Source of the DNA: Lichenostomus cassidix
Lineage: Eukaryota; Chordata; Aves; Passeriformes; Meliphagidae
Length of the DNA: 64,000 nucleotides
Direction: 5' to 3'
Assembly: GCA_008360975.2 (NCBI GenBank)
Contig: CM039189.1
Location: forward strand, 13,334,056 to 13,398,055
Shown here: piece after piece, positions 38,610 to 51,096 of the stretch
Layout of the letters: each line of letters opens with the position of its first letter
How positions within the stretch are numbered: the stretch's first letter is position 1
Program-made: the position numbers and the translations under genes
The notes under the pieces: generated by a model
The model's database searches: none
What the model saw: only the letters and a program-made list of their open reading frames with translations
Told to the model about the DNA's origin: nothing

Positions 38610-41338
38610 GGCTAAAAAATTTTCATTGGGGCAAATATAAAAGAAAGACATACAGATTTGTTCAATTATAGATTCCTTTTCAGACATATGCAAATGATTG
38701 TCTCTTTCATGCTTTCCTTCCTGGGCCAAGAATTCTGCTAATCCTGTGTGTTCTCATTTCCCAGGGTCCTCAGCTTTCTGTCACTGACCCAACAGGACTG
38801 TTCAGCAGCTGTCAGTAGCCAGGACTGGGACATCTTGGTATGACTGCTTATAGTTTCTTTGCTTATGCCTGTCTTTCTTTACACATTTCATAAAAACAGC
38901 ATTCAAATTCTTCTAATAGACCTTTCAATAAACAGGTTTCTTCAGCAGGTATTACCCAATTCCCATTTCTGGGAGAATTCTGGGTTTGAGGAGCAAGCCA
39001 GATGGTGCAAATTGCCTGGCTGACCTGTAACTGCACGGCTCTACAGTTTCTGTAGCATCCCCGTTGCACACATTCATGGATGAACCACCATGGTGACAGG
39101 TCTGACTCTGGTTCTGCAGGAGTCAGCTCTACTGTCCTGCCTCAGGCCTGAACCTGCTGCAGCTGAATGGAATATTTGCTGAGCCTGAGGCCGCAACCTG
39201 CTGCTGCTGCCTTCATCTTTTATTTGATAACCGCCTGATGCCACCTGTCTACCTCACCCCACACAGCAACTGAGACCTGAACATCTCCACAGAAAAATGG
39301 AAATATATGTCCCTCCTGGTGTGTTTATAACCCCACTGATCCAGGAGGAAGATACTTTCTCGTGGAACTGAAGGAGCACAAAAATGCTTCTATCACAGCT
39401 CAAATGGAACTATTTAATTCAAATATCTCTGAAAAGGTAGAGAGATCAGGTTTGCAGCATATTAGGACTCAAGCAGCTGAGTTACATACACCCCCTGGAC
39501 AAGCAAGCCACAGGATTTCCTTCCTGGCAAAACTGTGACAGTTCCATCATTTCTCATTAGAATCTTATTTATCAAATGTTGTACTTACTGCATGGCAGCA
39601 ATGCAAAGAAGGAACTTTAGAAGAAGGTAAGACTTGCTGAATCCCAGCAAATTGTCTGTCCTGACCTCATCTCCATAAAACAGGGATGCACCAAAGGAAG
39701 ACTGAAGCCCTGTTAAGTTGGCCAGCCCAAGGAGTTTGAAAGAACAATAGTGCAATTCATTTTTTCTAATTCAGTCCTGTAATCTACATACTATTATTTT
39801 TCACAAATACCACATACTGCAATATAAATTATTGCAAAACCATGACCTTTTTTACACAAGGTCAGAACTCTTTTATATTAACAATGTCAAATGATGTTTT
39901 ATTTAGATGTCTATGTTAAAATAAAATATCCCAATTTACATGGAAACACTGTATTGTTGTCTATATTCATATATACTGTGAAAAAACTAACAATGGAAAT
40001 TACAAAAAAAAATAAAAATTTCAATTACTTGTATCAACTATAGATCTAAATTTGGATAGGGTTTAAATAAATTACAGGAATAAAAGGAATTTATAATGCA
40101 GGGAAACAGTTACTTCAGTCTTTTAACTTTGTCCAGTGAACAACAATATATACATATATTTATTACTTATTAACATCTGCCAACAACAAAACAAGATTTT
40201 ATCAAGAATTTTTATAAGGTATATAAAGATATTTATTGAAGTTGTGTCATTTTGTATTTCTTGGAAGGTCATTTTCAGTTCCTGGCATTTTATGAAAATT
40301 CAAACTATACATGATTGGTTAGTAATAATCCCAAATACTGGGAAACAAATATCACAAACCAGTACTAAAGGAAAAGATAAGTCTAATAGCAAACAGTTCT
40401 GCTATTTAGTTTTAACTGACTTAATTTTGTATCAATGCTATATGCTTTCTAATGGGATTAATGGCAATATACAACATATAACATTTCTAATACAGAAAGG
40501 CAATCATCTTTTCAGATTTTCTAAGACGCCACAGAGTGGTAAGAAATACATATATAGATACAAAGGGGATGCTTATAACATAATATTCAAACTGAGTGCA
40601 GGGAAACAAGGAGCACTTGAATGGTTAATCTCATGTATTTTTAAAGGAAAAATATTTACCGGGTTTTTTCTCCAGTTCTATCATCAATAATGCAACTCGG
40701 CTTTGTTTACATATTCTTTACAAGTCACCTGGGTTTTATTCTCCTTCCTGTCTCCTCTTCACCCTATATTTTTAACTGCATTTGTTTTGGAAAAAAATAA
40801 CCCACATAATATTAGGATCTTTCATGGCTGAGAACTATTAGGATGAAATGTAACAGATATTAAACATAGGAAAGTTGTTAAAAATGTGCTAACACAAGTG
40901 AAATCCAAAAAAAACTACAGTGTGTGAGAAGCATATAAAATTTCTCTACACATGTCCTTCAAAAAAGTTTAATACACAGTCAGGTCACATTATTGCACAT
41001 CAAATTCTCTAGGTCTCTAGCTGCCAGTAGCAATTATCTGTAAGAGAACATATTTTCCCTCGTGACTAGCTATCGGGAATTTTTGACTATACCTAAGCAT
41101 AGCCTTGAGCAAAACTCCTACAGGGCATATTTGGAAGAGAGTATTTCATTTGGATGAAATATTAGGGTTTCTGTGCAATATGTCTATCTATATATTTATA
41201 CATCTGTTTCAACATATTGATCTGTTTATCTGTTTCGTTTAATTACATGAAATAGCTGTATTTAAATGTAAATAGTTCCGAATCTATACATTTCCATGCA
41301 GAGTTTTAAGCGCAGTTCTGTTTCCCAAGGCTGCTGTG
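38610..41338. other. Non-coding stretch with a GC-richer patch and one long AT-rich frame
   Basis: From about 39060 to 39290 the sequence is richer in C and G and contains a related pair, CCTGAACCTGCTGCAGCTG and GCAACCTGCTGCTGCTGCC; its origin is unknown. A + strand unit bounded by an acceptor at about 39561 and the strong donor at 39630 is open in two frames but unrecognised. The frame ending at 40690 is listed separately. No gene is confirmed. Confidence 0.55.
40292..40690 (+). other. 132-codon ATG open frame in AT-rich DNA, doubtful
   Basis: The open frame has an upstream extension without ATG to about 40136 and runs from ATG at 40292 to TAA at 40690. The predicted protein is rich in Ile, Lys, Phe, Tyr and Ser. 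It has no signal peptide, domain or repeat that I recognise, and no clear promoter or strong start context. Such a long frame is unusual in DNA this rich in A and T, where stop codons are frequent. I know of no family match, and a chance frame or the relic of an old retrocopy is more likely than a gene. Confidence 0.12.
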
Positions 41339-41340
41339 TG

Positions 41341-41479
41341 TAACAACACATCCCTACCAATGGCTCCCACCCTGCAGGGCTGCTGGGGGTGCATCCAGGG
41401 CTTGGTTGCACCCCTCACCCCACACAACCAGCCTTGGCTCTGTCCCAGCTGACAGCAATGGGATGTGCCACTGTTGTTA
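41341..41479. repeat. Nested foldback around a GC-rich core
   Basis: The outer left arm TAACAACACATCCC (41341-41354) matches the reverse complement of GGGATGTG (41460-41467) plus TTGTTA (41474-41479), with a 6-base insertion in the right arm. Inside, GGGGTGCA (41386-41393) and TGCACCCC (41407-41414) form a perfect 8-bp GC-rich stem around 13 nt. The core is GC-rich in an AT-rich neighbourhood. It may be a miniature inverted-repeat element, a structured transcript or a chance assembly. It resembles no repeat family I can name. Confidence 0.45.
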
Positions 41480-43706
41480 GGGCATGACTGATGACTGGGT
41501 GGGGAAGGGTGGAGTCACTATGGAATAGGAACAACAAATTCCATCACTGCAGAGGGAATGGAAAGTCATATAATTGATTATCTTTAAAAATGTATGAGGC
41601 AATCCAGCTTGCCAGAGGATTTTAAACAGTGCCGGCTGTGATGGTTTACAAACCTCTACATGACAGAGCACTGAATTTGGTACCACAGGTTTGCAAATAA
41701 GTTTCCAGTTTCAGGGTGCTGTAGATGGACAGGAAACAAAAACTGTGTAGTTGGATGATAACAGTCTGTCCCACAACACACAAGAACCACTGGACTCTGC
41801 TAATAAGAAACACAGTGCAAATGTGGAGTAAAATTAATAATGTATGAGATTAATTTAATTTCTGTCCTGTGAACACAGATGCAACCCCTGCCTTCAAATG
41901 AAATTATGTTTGTTCCATTTTAATATGGACTGGGTCTCAACAGTACATTAACTGTAAGAATGATTACTTGGTCTCACACTACACTCTCTGAAGTCTACAA
42001 TAATCTTTCCATTGATTTCTAGGCAGTCAGATCAAATCCTTTACATTTATGCATTACACGTGTATTTATTGCATAACCACATTTAAGTGTATGACAACAT
42101 AATGGTAAAAATTAACAGATTATTATTCAAACAGAGAAAGAGAAAAAACTTTATCAAGAGGTTAGGGATTTAAAAAAAATCTAGCAGCAATAGACAATCA
42201 CTTATTTTCATCAACACAGTAGCTTGAATAAATACAAGAGCAAACACAGCAAAGACTCGAAAAGCTTTTACATGCACTTCTATTACTGCAAAAGAAAACA
42301 AACATTACAGCTTTGACAAATGATCTATTCTGTGAGTCTTTAAAGACCTGGTAGAACAAGAGCTGATACTTTCTAGTTTTCAAATGACCACAAAATATAC
42401 GAAAAAGCAAAATAGCATAAATTTTCATCTCTCCTCTTAATAATACATTCACTGTCTTAAATTGTATTCTTCCTTCCTGAATTTTTCCAAATCTATCCTA
42501 TTTATCTGATTGGATTTCTGTCCCATCTTTCCACATATTAGAGCTAATTAGTACCCCCTGATGAGAAACAGTCCACCGATGGAGAAAGCAGTTGGATAAG
42601 ATCTACATTAACAAATGTAGTTCATTTAATATCATTTGTACTGCTGCATTATTAATAATACATAATTACCCTGTGCAGGCTGCAAAGGGGAAGAATAAAA
42701 TCATTCATTAATTTCTTGGCCTTTACAAAAGGAGTGGTATATTTGCCAGGGGCCAAAGAAAAGGTATTGGACTTGCAGAATGTCATTCATCAGTTTTACA
42801 TGTCACACTAAAATATTAACTTTTTTGTGTGGAAAGTACTGCTTTATTTAAATGAGATCCCTACCCTAGCCTGAGCTATGGTGTGCCAGAGAGCCACTGG
42901 AATCCTCAGTTGTTATTCTGAAAGCAACCGAACAAAGCAGCAGGACAGCCGACTATCTGAACGCTGAGATTTCCAGACAGCTACTGAGAGTTGTTGTCAA
43001 TGCATACAAATTCTAGGCCAAAACCCTACAGAATTTCCCATTACCTACACTTGGCTATATTTTTTGTAAAATCTATTACTTATCTACTAATCTATTCAAT
43101 ATTTTTTTCATTTACATGTGCAAGTTATTCCAGACTTTGAACACTGCAGGAAGCAAATACAGTACTGCTTTAATTTTATCCACACTCTTCAGTCCAAATC
43201 AGCACAATAACACTTTACACCACTTACAGAACAATGCAAGAGCCTGCTAAATTGCAGGCTAAAAATACATTTTAAGATAGAGGATAAATTCATTCAACCA
43301 TGAGCCAAAATCTGTTCTCACTCCAGTAATAGTCTCGGTGTTTCTGCACATTTTGCCTGAAGAAGTGGTGTTTAGGGGGGTTGGTTTGACCCTTGCAGGA
43401 ATGTTACCCGACATACCCAGCCATCCTGCATAACTACCCCTCCCATGTTCTTTAAAAAAGAGAGAAGGCATGCATGCTAAAACCCAGAACTGTGCTTCTT
43501 TATTTTTCCTGGAAGCAAAAGTCTGATTGTCTACTAATACTGTGAGTAATGCTCATGCCCACCTTTATTGGAACAGGAAGGGTCTCTAAAGCAGTTTCCT
43601 CCTCAGCAGGAGTGGGAGACATGAGCCAGGGACACATGAAGAATCTTTCTTCTTTTTCAAGATTTTGGATGACAATCAGACTTGTTTTCAGAAGTGCTTA
43701 GCTCAC

Positions 43707-43762
43707 CTGTGCCAGTACCTCAGAAATTTTGGGGAGTACTCCCAGAACTTTCTACATACTTC
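43707..43762 (-). other. Candidate 56-nt minus-strand exon, unrecognised
   Basis: On the minus strand an acceptor (CTATTGTAG) precedes the segment and a donor (CACAG followed by GTGAGC) ends it. The 56 bases are open in the first frame (EVCRKFWEYSPKFLRYWHR), leaving two bases over. The pyrimidine tract is only moderate. The peptide is not recognised, and the segment is not phase-compatible in an open frame with the minus-strand candidate at 49551-49749. It is probably a decoy. Confidence 0.13.
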
Positions 43763-45311
43763 CTACAATAGACTGTGATTTAAAGAGACAATTTAGCATC
43801 AAATCACTTTTAAAAAAATCAAGAAAGAGAATAATAAAATGAATGCATGAGACAGCTGTTTGGTAATTTCTGGGAATTTCCAGATACAAGAAAGACTGAA
43901 TAGTGAGTTGAGTCCAGAAGCTGGAGCTGAGCTCATCTTGAAGACAGAAGGGGAAAAGATCATTTTGTATGAATTGAATTTAAGTACCTGCATAACAGAG
44001 CATGTAGGAAAGGGCCCACCACAATTAAAGATGATCAGCAGGTGAAAAGCAGAGTGCATTGAGGAGCTGCTTGTCCCCTCACTTAAGCACAGGACAGAAC
44101 AGGAATCATTGAGTCTGCACTCCTGTGATGGACAGGATAATTTGCATAGAAGTTCTTAAATGTTACAGATTATTTAGTGGAATATTTAGAAACTCACTGC
44201 CAAGCAAAACACTGCAGTGAAATTGCTTTTTAAAGGAGTGACGTAACGGTGGACACAAGGTCACCTGAAACTGTTTCTATCATTTGGTACAAGCCTGAGG
44301 AAAAAAAACCCACTAATATTTATTATAGCAGAAGGATGTGTGGGGGTCATGCTTTATGTACCCTGAGAAGTCAGGGCAGTGTTCTCAAGTCCCCAGCCAG
44401 AAATGAGACATGCAGGAGCAAAGACCATAGAGCAACAGCAAGAACTCAAATCCATCTGGACCCAGTAAAAGTTGCACAGCGGAAATTATATTGTTCAGAG
44501 ACAAAGTCAGCAGCCTTCTGTCTGACAATGCACAGGAGGGAAAATTAACCCACATTGCAGAGGCACTGCAGACCCTCGAGCCACCTGCATCCCTTTCAAG
44601 TGTCCTCCATCACCCCCCTTGGAAAAAACAAACCAAAAAGCCTCTCAATCACCTAACAATGATATCCCGCAACACAGATACACAAGAAACTAGAAAATCC
44701 TGTTAAAGGACATAAAGAGATACTTCCAAAAGATGAAATGAAGGGAAGCAGAGTAATAGAAACTAACTAAAAGTTTGAAGTATAAAATGCATTCCAGAGA
44801 GCTCTGAAGTGTTGGACCTCAAATTCTTTTGGTTGACTTCTCAAGCTACTTATTTTAATTCTATAAAGTGTGAGTGATCCTAAAGGTTGCAACTGCATAC
44901 TAAGCATTTTAAAGAGAATAATGTTAAATAACATGTGATGAAACAGGACTTCTAGGATTGTTCAGATTACTGTGTATTTTGAAATGATCATTTACTTTTT
45001 CTAACAACTAAAATATTAAGACATTCCTCATGTGTTTTTGCATAAAAATCTACAGTGATATGTGTATGTCTGTAGCTCCACTTTAAATTAATGAAACTAT
45101 ATGGTCTTATATCTGTAAATTAAGAATACTCTATATGCAAAGCTTACAAATTGTGAATTATTTGAATGCCATTATCTCACCAATATAACAAATTAAAAAG
45201 TTGTATTTTCATAAATAATGTAGGAAACAGAGATGCATGTTTCAATCCTCAATTTTGAGAAGTCACAAGATGTTATTAAATCTCAAGGATTTTATCAAGA
45301 TTTATTAAATT

Positions 45312-45386
45312 GAATAGACTATATATGTTCAATATAAATAATATATATTTAAATATATGAAAACAATATACTCCTATATAAATAAT
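45312..45386. repeat. AT-rich low-complexity patch
   Basis: Nearly pure A and T with repeated TATATA and AATATA runs. It has no coding potential and may be an easily melted or nuclear-matrix-type patch. Confidence 0.7.
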
Positions 45387-46080
45387 GCAATCCTAAAGAA
45401 GCAGAACAGACTCCTAATCCATTGTATGTCATTCAACACAACTGAATTCAAGGTTAACAGCAATTTTATCCTAAATAGTGTCTGCTGCCAACAAATCCTA
45501 GTTTCTCCATATTTACTACAGGATGCCACACTGAAGATATATCACAATATAAAATAGATGTTAACAGATAGAAAAAGCCAGAAAACAAGACAGCTAACAT
45601 AAAATGGGAAAACCCATAGACAACAACAGACATTAACTTGACAATCAGTCCACATGGCCGCAATATAACTGTCCCATAACTAATCCATCAGGATTCACTG
45701 ATTCAAGAAAACATTTTGAGAAGAGAGGCTAGACAGAACCATCACCAATATAAGTTGCTTGTTCACAACAGCCACTGCTTCCAGGCAGCAGAGGCTCTTT
45801 TTCCTCAATGGAAACATGAACAAACAAAACAAATCTCTAACATAGCTGTGTATTTCTCACCACTTTTTTTCAAGGGTTGGAGACCTTTATTCAGCTCAAC
45901 CCACTTGCTGTAAATGATGATCACGAATTCTTGAAGAGAGGAAACTCGTGGGTATAAACTTAAAGAAGCTGAATGTATCCTTACCTACTTGATTAAATAT
46001 TCTCAAAGAACAGTAAGGATAAAACTGAAATTATTATCTACTCCCTAATGATCAGAAATGCTTTGGAAGAAATTCAGAGC

Positions 46081-46108
46081 AAGGAAAAAAAAAAGAAAAG
46101 AAAAGAGG
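46081..46108 (+). repeat. Purine-only A/G tract
   Basis: A run of A with interspersed G (AAAAGAAAAGAAAAGAGG). It is a simple homopurine tract. Confidence 0.85.
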
Positions 46109-46424
46109 TTACCACAATCCAGGAGTATTTTCCACCTCCCTTATTCAAGAAAAATGGAAAGAGAAAGTCAGAAGTCATTCAGCAATTTGACATTGTCTCG
46201 CTCTGCCCATGCTAGTCTGTGCTGAATGGCTTGTGGGTTTTTTAAAGATTTCTACAAACAAAATTCAGGCAGGTTGGGTGCAACTGAGCAACACAGGTCA
46301 CATTGCAGATTGTGATTCAAAAGCTCCTGACAAAATGGGTATGTCTGTTTCTAGAAATTGTAAACACTCAGAGCTTGACACAGGCAGCTTTAATATTGAA
46401 CATAAGACCCATCAATGAGTAACA

Positions 46425-46452
46425 TTTTTCATGCTTTTCCTTCAGGTAAGGC
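46425..46452 (+). other. Recursive-splice-like site (acceptor abutting donor)
   Basis: The pyrimidine-rich run TTTTTCATGCTTTTCCTTCAG ends at 46445 and GTAAGG begins at 46446. A strong 3' splice site and a strong 5' splice site therefore share one junction with no exon between. This matches the known layout of ratchet points in long introns, where CAG|GTAAG follows a pyrimidine tract. It sits on the same strand as the + strand candidate exons. Function depends on a host intron spanning it, which cannot be shown here. Confidence 0.3.
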
Positions 46453-46459
46453 TGGGCTT

Positions 46460-49400
46460 TTGACTACATCCCACCTCACTGCTCAGCCTTTGCTTTATGT
46501 CAAAAGACACAGAGAGCCCACAGCCATTGCTAGCACATCTGTATTGATTAGCTTTGGGGGTCCATGCTGACCTCTCGGCAGTGGTTACACCACAGCCCTG
46601 TGCGCCAATGAACTACTCTCCCCACTAAACAATGCAGTTTGTTTCCTTCGCTGCGACTGTTGCAGCAATGTACACCAGCAGTAACACAGGGCTGAAGGCA
46701 CTGCGGGGAGTCGTATAGCAAAATGTCTTACATGGATGGGGATAATGCGGATTTGCTGAGCCCACAGAGCTGGTCTCTGAGCTATCATCTATAAGCCCCT
46801 GTAACAAGTTTCTTCATTCTCCCTTAGCTGAGGTACAACTAATTCCTGCATTTGTTGACTGAAAATGCTTTACACCTGAGTTTCTGTTTTTCTAAAACCA
46901 GAAGGAAGACAAGCAATGCAAGACCTAAAATTGCATTAATTAAACTTAGTCCCATAACACATAGTGCAAAGCATTCTCATAATGAAATCAAAGCTTTTGT
47001 ACATTTGGTCATGGTTTTTTTCAGTCATGCATTAGCCAACTGGGATAACAGTATTTTAATGCCCTTGAAGTTAAAACGTATTTTTCACTCAAGATTTTTA
47101 AAGCTGTCATGCATCTGAAACGTAACTCAGCCTTGATAGATCCATCTTCCCTTCCTCCCCACCAACCTGAGGGGCAGTGCTTTGTGCTCTATCTGCCTCC
47201 AGCAGCTCTGTGCTCCTCCTCCCCTGGGTCATCAACACCTGAGAGCAGCCAACAACCTTCTGACTGAGGCTTCAGACCAGGGGCTTGGAATTCTAACTTA
47301 TCACATTGCAATACCATTTCAACAGGCAAACTGTTACACAGAAATATTTAAAATGTAGGATTTTTTTTAATATAAAGAGTGAGGGCAAAAATTCACTAAA
47401 GTTTGCATATAATGAAAATATTTCATCAAGTGAAGCATAACAATGCAATATTAAGTCTAATACTGGTGACATCTCAGAGATCTTGTTAAAAACTAGAGAG
47501 CAGGCTTTATTTGAACTTTGTTGCCCTTATATTAGATTCCTTTTTTTAGAATTAATTTATTTCCTAGTAGTTCTCATTATGTTTTTATTGCATTCATGGA
47601 ATAGTGCAGAATTTCTCTAACTAATTTAACACCTGTAAATTCCCACGGCTGCTAATGAAAGACTGTGTAGACTACCAGATAAATTTCTAATTCATATTTC
47701 AAAGGTTGCGAGTTCCAATCCTATTAAGGTTGTACTTATTAATGTTTCTATTAACTCTTTTCCATCTCTGAAGTTACAGATTGACTTAATACTGTCAGTT
47801 TTTGAAAAGAAAGAAAACACATCTGCTCCAAAATGTCACACAAAGTGGGGACGAGGAAGGAGAAGGAAACAAACATAGTAAGAGGACAATTCAAGTGCAA
47901 TGTCTGTGCTTTTCAAAGTGATGGCATTCTTGCAATTAAAAGCGAAAAGCAATGAACTGCACATCTTGAATCCTTCAACAAACAGTGAAAATCCAGATTT
48001 TTTTTCCATATAGTGCAACTACCTTCACCAAAGCTTTGGCTTCCATTCCTGTCTAACTTACTTTTCTTTACATTTATCATTTATCTCCCCCTGCCTCAGT
48101 TTATTCATCTTTAAAATGGATGCACTACTGACTGACCTCCTAGTTAAGTAATCCTTAATCCTTCGGATGTCCATAACTACTTCCATTAGAATTTTAAAGC
48201 CAATAAATTAAATGCATCTCCAATGGGATTTTGTCAGATTTAATTCATTAGTTATGAGAGTCTTAATGGAATAGCTATAGATGTTCAAAGGATTAATTAT
48301 AGCTAAAAAACAAGCACTTAGAAAACTATTTAGCTATATCAAAAAAGAATATATCACTGGAAATAACCCTGCCCAAAGAGGCTAGGAGCTAAGCAGGCTC
48401 TAATATTGCCCATGACTGACATAACTTTAAATGTAGCAGCATTCTGGAACAATGCTCTAATTTATGCTGCTACAGACCTACATTTGCTATCAGAAAAAAT
48501 TATGCAAAAAGTTTGAGGGTTTTTTTAAAATATATTGTTTTGCATATTAGATAACATCTGAGAAGCTGTATTTTGTGCAGCCATTAAAGAAAATAATTTG
48601 AGTGGTGTACAAATACACAATATTTAATTAGCAACCACTACTCAAGAGCCCCTTCTCATTTCTTGAGTGGTAATTACTTTTTTCAAAAACACATCATTTT
48701 CTCAGAGTAACATCCTATTCTCCTCCTGTGTTTTCAATTTACAAGTATTCCCTGTACCTTTATGTTGACCTGGAAGTCATAGGGCTAAAAAAGTTTAGTT
48801 TAGTTTGCTTCCTAATCTATTCTTATTGAACTGATAGCGTATCTTTCCAATTACGCACAGCATTCTATTGAAATTTTTAAAAATTAATTTGGAGCCACAA
48901 GTCTATGCCTATAATGTACCTGGGTTAAAAAATTCCACCAAAAAAAAATAATCCACAAGAAACACAAATCTGAATAAGCATTTTAATCTGTTTGAGAAAA
49001 AAAATGAACATATATGCGTCAGAAACACCTTTCTGGTAATTTAAAATAAAACTTTTTCTCTTATTTGGCTTTCTCCAAACAAGTGTAAAACTGCTCTGAC
49101 ACATTGGGCTCTAGTTCTGTGGCAGAAATACCTATTTTTCCCGCATATACCATGATAGCACAAGTCACCAAAAATCCCAAGGTGTGCAGTCTCTGGTGGA
49201 AAGGCTTGTGAGCAGTACACCAGAACTGACAGTATGCTCATGTCCTGATTCACAGGAGTCACTGTGCAAAGGCAGAAACTTTTCTACCAACTTCTTGCAT
49301 TAATTTGAGCACTGCTTTACACTGTGCCTCACGTTTGGGCCACAGCGATACCCTCAGCCAAATGACAGATGCAGACTCTAGCTTCCCTGACAGAATCTGC

Positions 49401-49545
49401 TTTCAAAAAGACTGACTGACAAGTTCCTATTTGTTCTTTTTCTGGGAAAAAAAATAGTATTTTCATATATATAACTGAGGGTCATGCTCTTGGTATTTTC
49501 AGAGCTCTAAAAGCCCCAGAGACATAAGGGAGACAGAGCCGACTT
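46460..49545. other. Non-coding stretch with homeodomain-site clusters
   Basis: No gene is confirmed. Two regions, about 47560-47760 and 48140-48310, are rich in TAAT/ATTA cores; the second contains two TAATCC sites 7 bases apart (48149-48161). A minus-strand segment at 46732-46800, open as GLIDDSSETSSVGSANPHY, has a fair donor (GTAAGA at 46731) but a poor pyrimidine tract; it is noted but not called. A C-rich patch near 47150-47240 has no further structure. Confidence 0.5.
48140..48310. promoter_or_regulatory. Possible enhancer-like element with paired TAATCC sites
   Basis: TAATCC occurs at 48149-48154 and again at 48156-48161. It is the core bound by K50 homeodomain proteins such as OTX, CRX and PITX. 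More TAAT, ATTA and TTAATTA cores follow within 150 bases. This is a motif-density argument only. AT-rich DNA produces such cores by chance, and conservation is not tested. Confidence 0.2.
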
Positions 49546-49550
49546 CTTAC

Positions 49551-49749
49551 CGCTGATCACAAACTCCATCACAAGGAGAAAGAAGATTGAGACCTTGATG
49601 CAGGCTGTCAAGATTTATACCAAGGGGGGCTGTCTTCAAAAGAAGGCTGTGGATAAATAAAAAGCCAGATAACAGGCTCTTCACAAAGAGCTTTAGAATC
49701 AGGGTGCATGGGCTAAGGAGCCCCATCAATACTATTTCTGCAACACAAC
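49551..49749 (-). other. Candidate 199-nt minus-strand exon, unrecognised
   Basis: Read on the minus strand, CTCCCTAGTTTTCTTGGCAG gives a good acceptor just above 49749, and the segment ends at a GTAAGA donor at 49550. One frame is open for the whole length, with two bases before the first full codon and two left at the end. The peptide is hydrophobic in its first half (EIVLMGLLSPCTLILKLFV) and resembles a membrane segment, then becomes Leu/Ser/Cys-rich. Phase is compatible with the upstream minus-strand candidate at 54603-54652. The base before the donor is G, but CG replaces AG. No family is recognised. It may be an exon of an unknown or non-coding transcript, or a decoy. Confidence 0.2.
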
Positions 49750-50709
49750 CTGCCAAGAAAACTAGGGAGGTTCTGAAAAATGAGTGAACAGGGAATGGGA
49801 GAGTTTATTTATCCATATGGTAACAACATTCAGACAGCTCCCAGTAACATGCAAGATGTAGTAATGTACTTGAGAGGAAATAATTTTAAAATATATTGTC
49901 TCCAAATCCTTATGATTCATACTAGCTCATGCAATCCTTCGGGCCAAATACCACAGTCCCTCCTCAGCTCTCATTCAAGCAAAATCTGCTCAAAATCAAT
50001 AGGAGTTTGCTTATATAAGGAAAAAAGTGAAAACTAAGGATAAAATAGGGCTATGATTCATGGTACATATGAAAATTATTTTGGTTGTTCAAACATGCAC
50101 ACTATAAATCATAATAAAAAGATGCTGTACCACTGATGACCTAGTTTTCAAAATCTTTACACAGTTACTAATGGAACTGAACACAAACTTCAGCACACTA
50201 GCAAAGCCAAAGTCTATCACCTGAATGACAATTTTCATTTCTGAATGTCCTGGTCTGTTCAGAAACTGTCAGCCTCCGACATTGCACAAGTTTCTTGTTC
50301 ACACAATTATGCATGAATATTTCAAGAAAAGACTACATGCTATCAGGATGGGAAACATTCTATTTTTCTTATGGTGCCTCTGCAAAAAATAAGTGTCTTA
50401 TCAATTTTTTGTGTTTGTTGTTAAACCTTCTAATAACACAATCTGGGATTTATTTTGGAAGATTTGAGTGCTTCAGAATAATTTCTCTAACACAAAAAAT
50501 ATTACCTTGACAAATATTTAGCTATTATGTAGGTCATGTTTAATTCATTTTACTAAGTAAAAATGTTATTGGTACAGACGCTTATGAAAATAAGTAGGAT
50601 TGTTTATTATTTGTAAATAATTTGTAGTGAAATTTTACAAACAAACATGAAATGGACAAAGACATTTCCCACGATATGTAAATCAAATGAAAATTAATTA
50701 TTTATTCCT

Positions 50710-50732
50710 TTCTTTCTTTTTTTTTTTTTTTT
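50710..50732 (+). repeat. Poly-T tract
   Basis: Over 20 consecutive T with two C interruptions at the left. It may be the reverse of a retroposon A-tail, but no element body is recognisable beside it. Confidence 0.85.
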
Positions 50733-51096
50733 AAGGAGGCAGAAAACTCTGCTTATTATCAAAGACATTGATGCAACTTTTAGGGTTTGCCACATCTAAT
50801 CATCTGTGTTGAGAAGAGTGAGCCAATGGTCCCCCAGATTTCAGCCAGTCCTAAAACATTTCTCTCATTATATTTTCCAATTATTTTTATTCATTTTAAC
50901 TTATTACTCTCACTGTTACCAAGTTCTTGCTTTGGACTATGAAATGCACGTATACATGCATTATATAATAAAGCAAACTGCCGACATTTTAGTAGTATGC
51001 GTACTATTTCTTTTCCTCTTCAGTTATACCTTCTTATTTTGTATTCATGCTCTTCACTCCTTCATCATCATTTTCTGCTCAGACACACCATTGTAA

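Larger units (their letters stand above)
41485..46420. other. Non-coding stretch with conserved-element-like texture
   Basis: No gene is confirmed. From about 42535 to 42720 there is a run with many TAAT/ATTA cores, GATGAG and balanced composition, which is the texture of vertebrate developmental enhancers; conservation cannot be tested from one sequence. A minus-strand candidate exon (43707-43762) is listed separately. AT-only patches with alternating TATA occur at 45312-45386. Confidence 0.5.

Noticed and set aside
46732..46800. Minus-strand segment open as GLIDDSSETSSVGSANPHY with a GTAAGA donor
   Set aside because: There is no pyrimidine tract before its AG and the donor follows CAT, a poor context.
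47700..47725. tRNA B-box-like GGTTGCGAGTTCCAATCC
   Set aside because: It lacks the GGTTCNANNCC core, and no A box or cloverleaf arms surround it.
50710..50732. Poly-T as the A-tail of a minus-strand retropseudogene
   Set aside because: No coding remnant, polyadenylation signal or target-site duplication is recognisable next to it. The same holds for the T-run at 57321.
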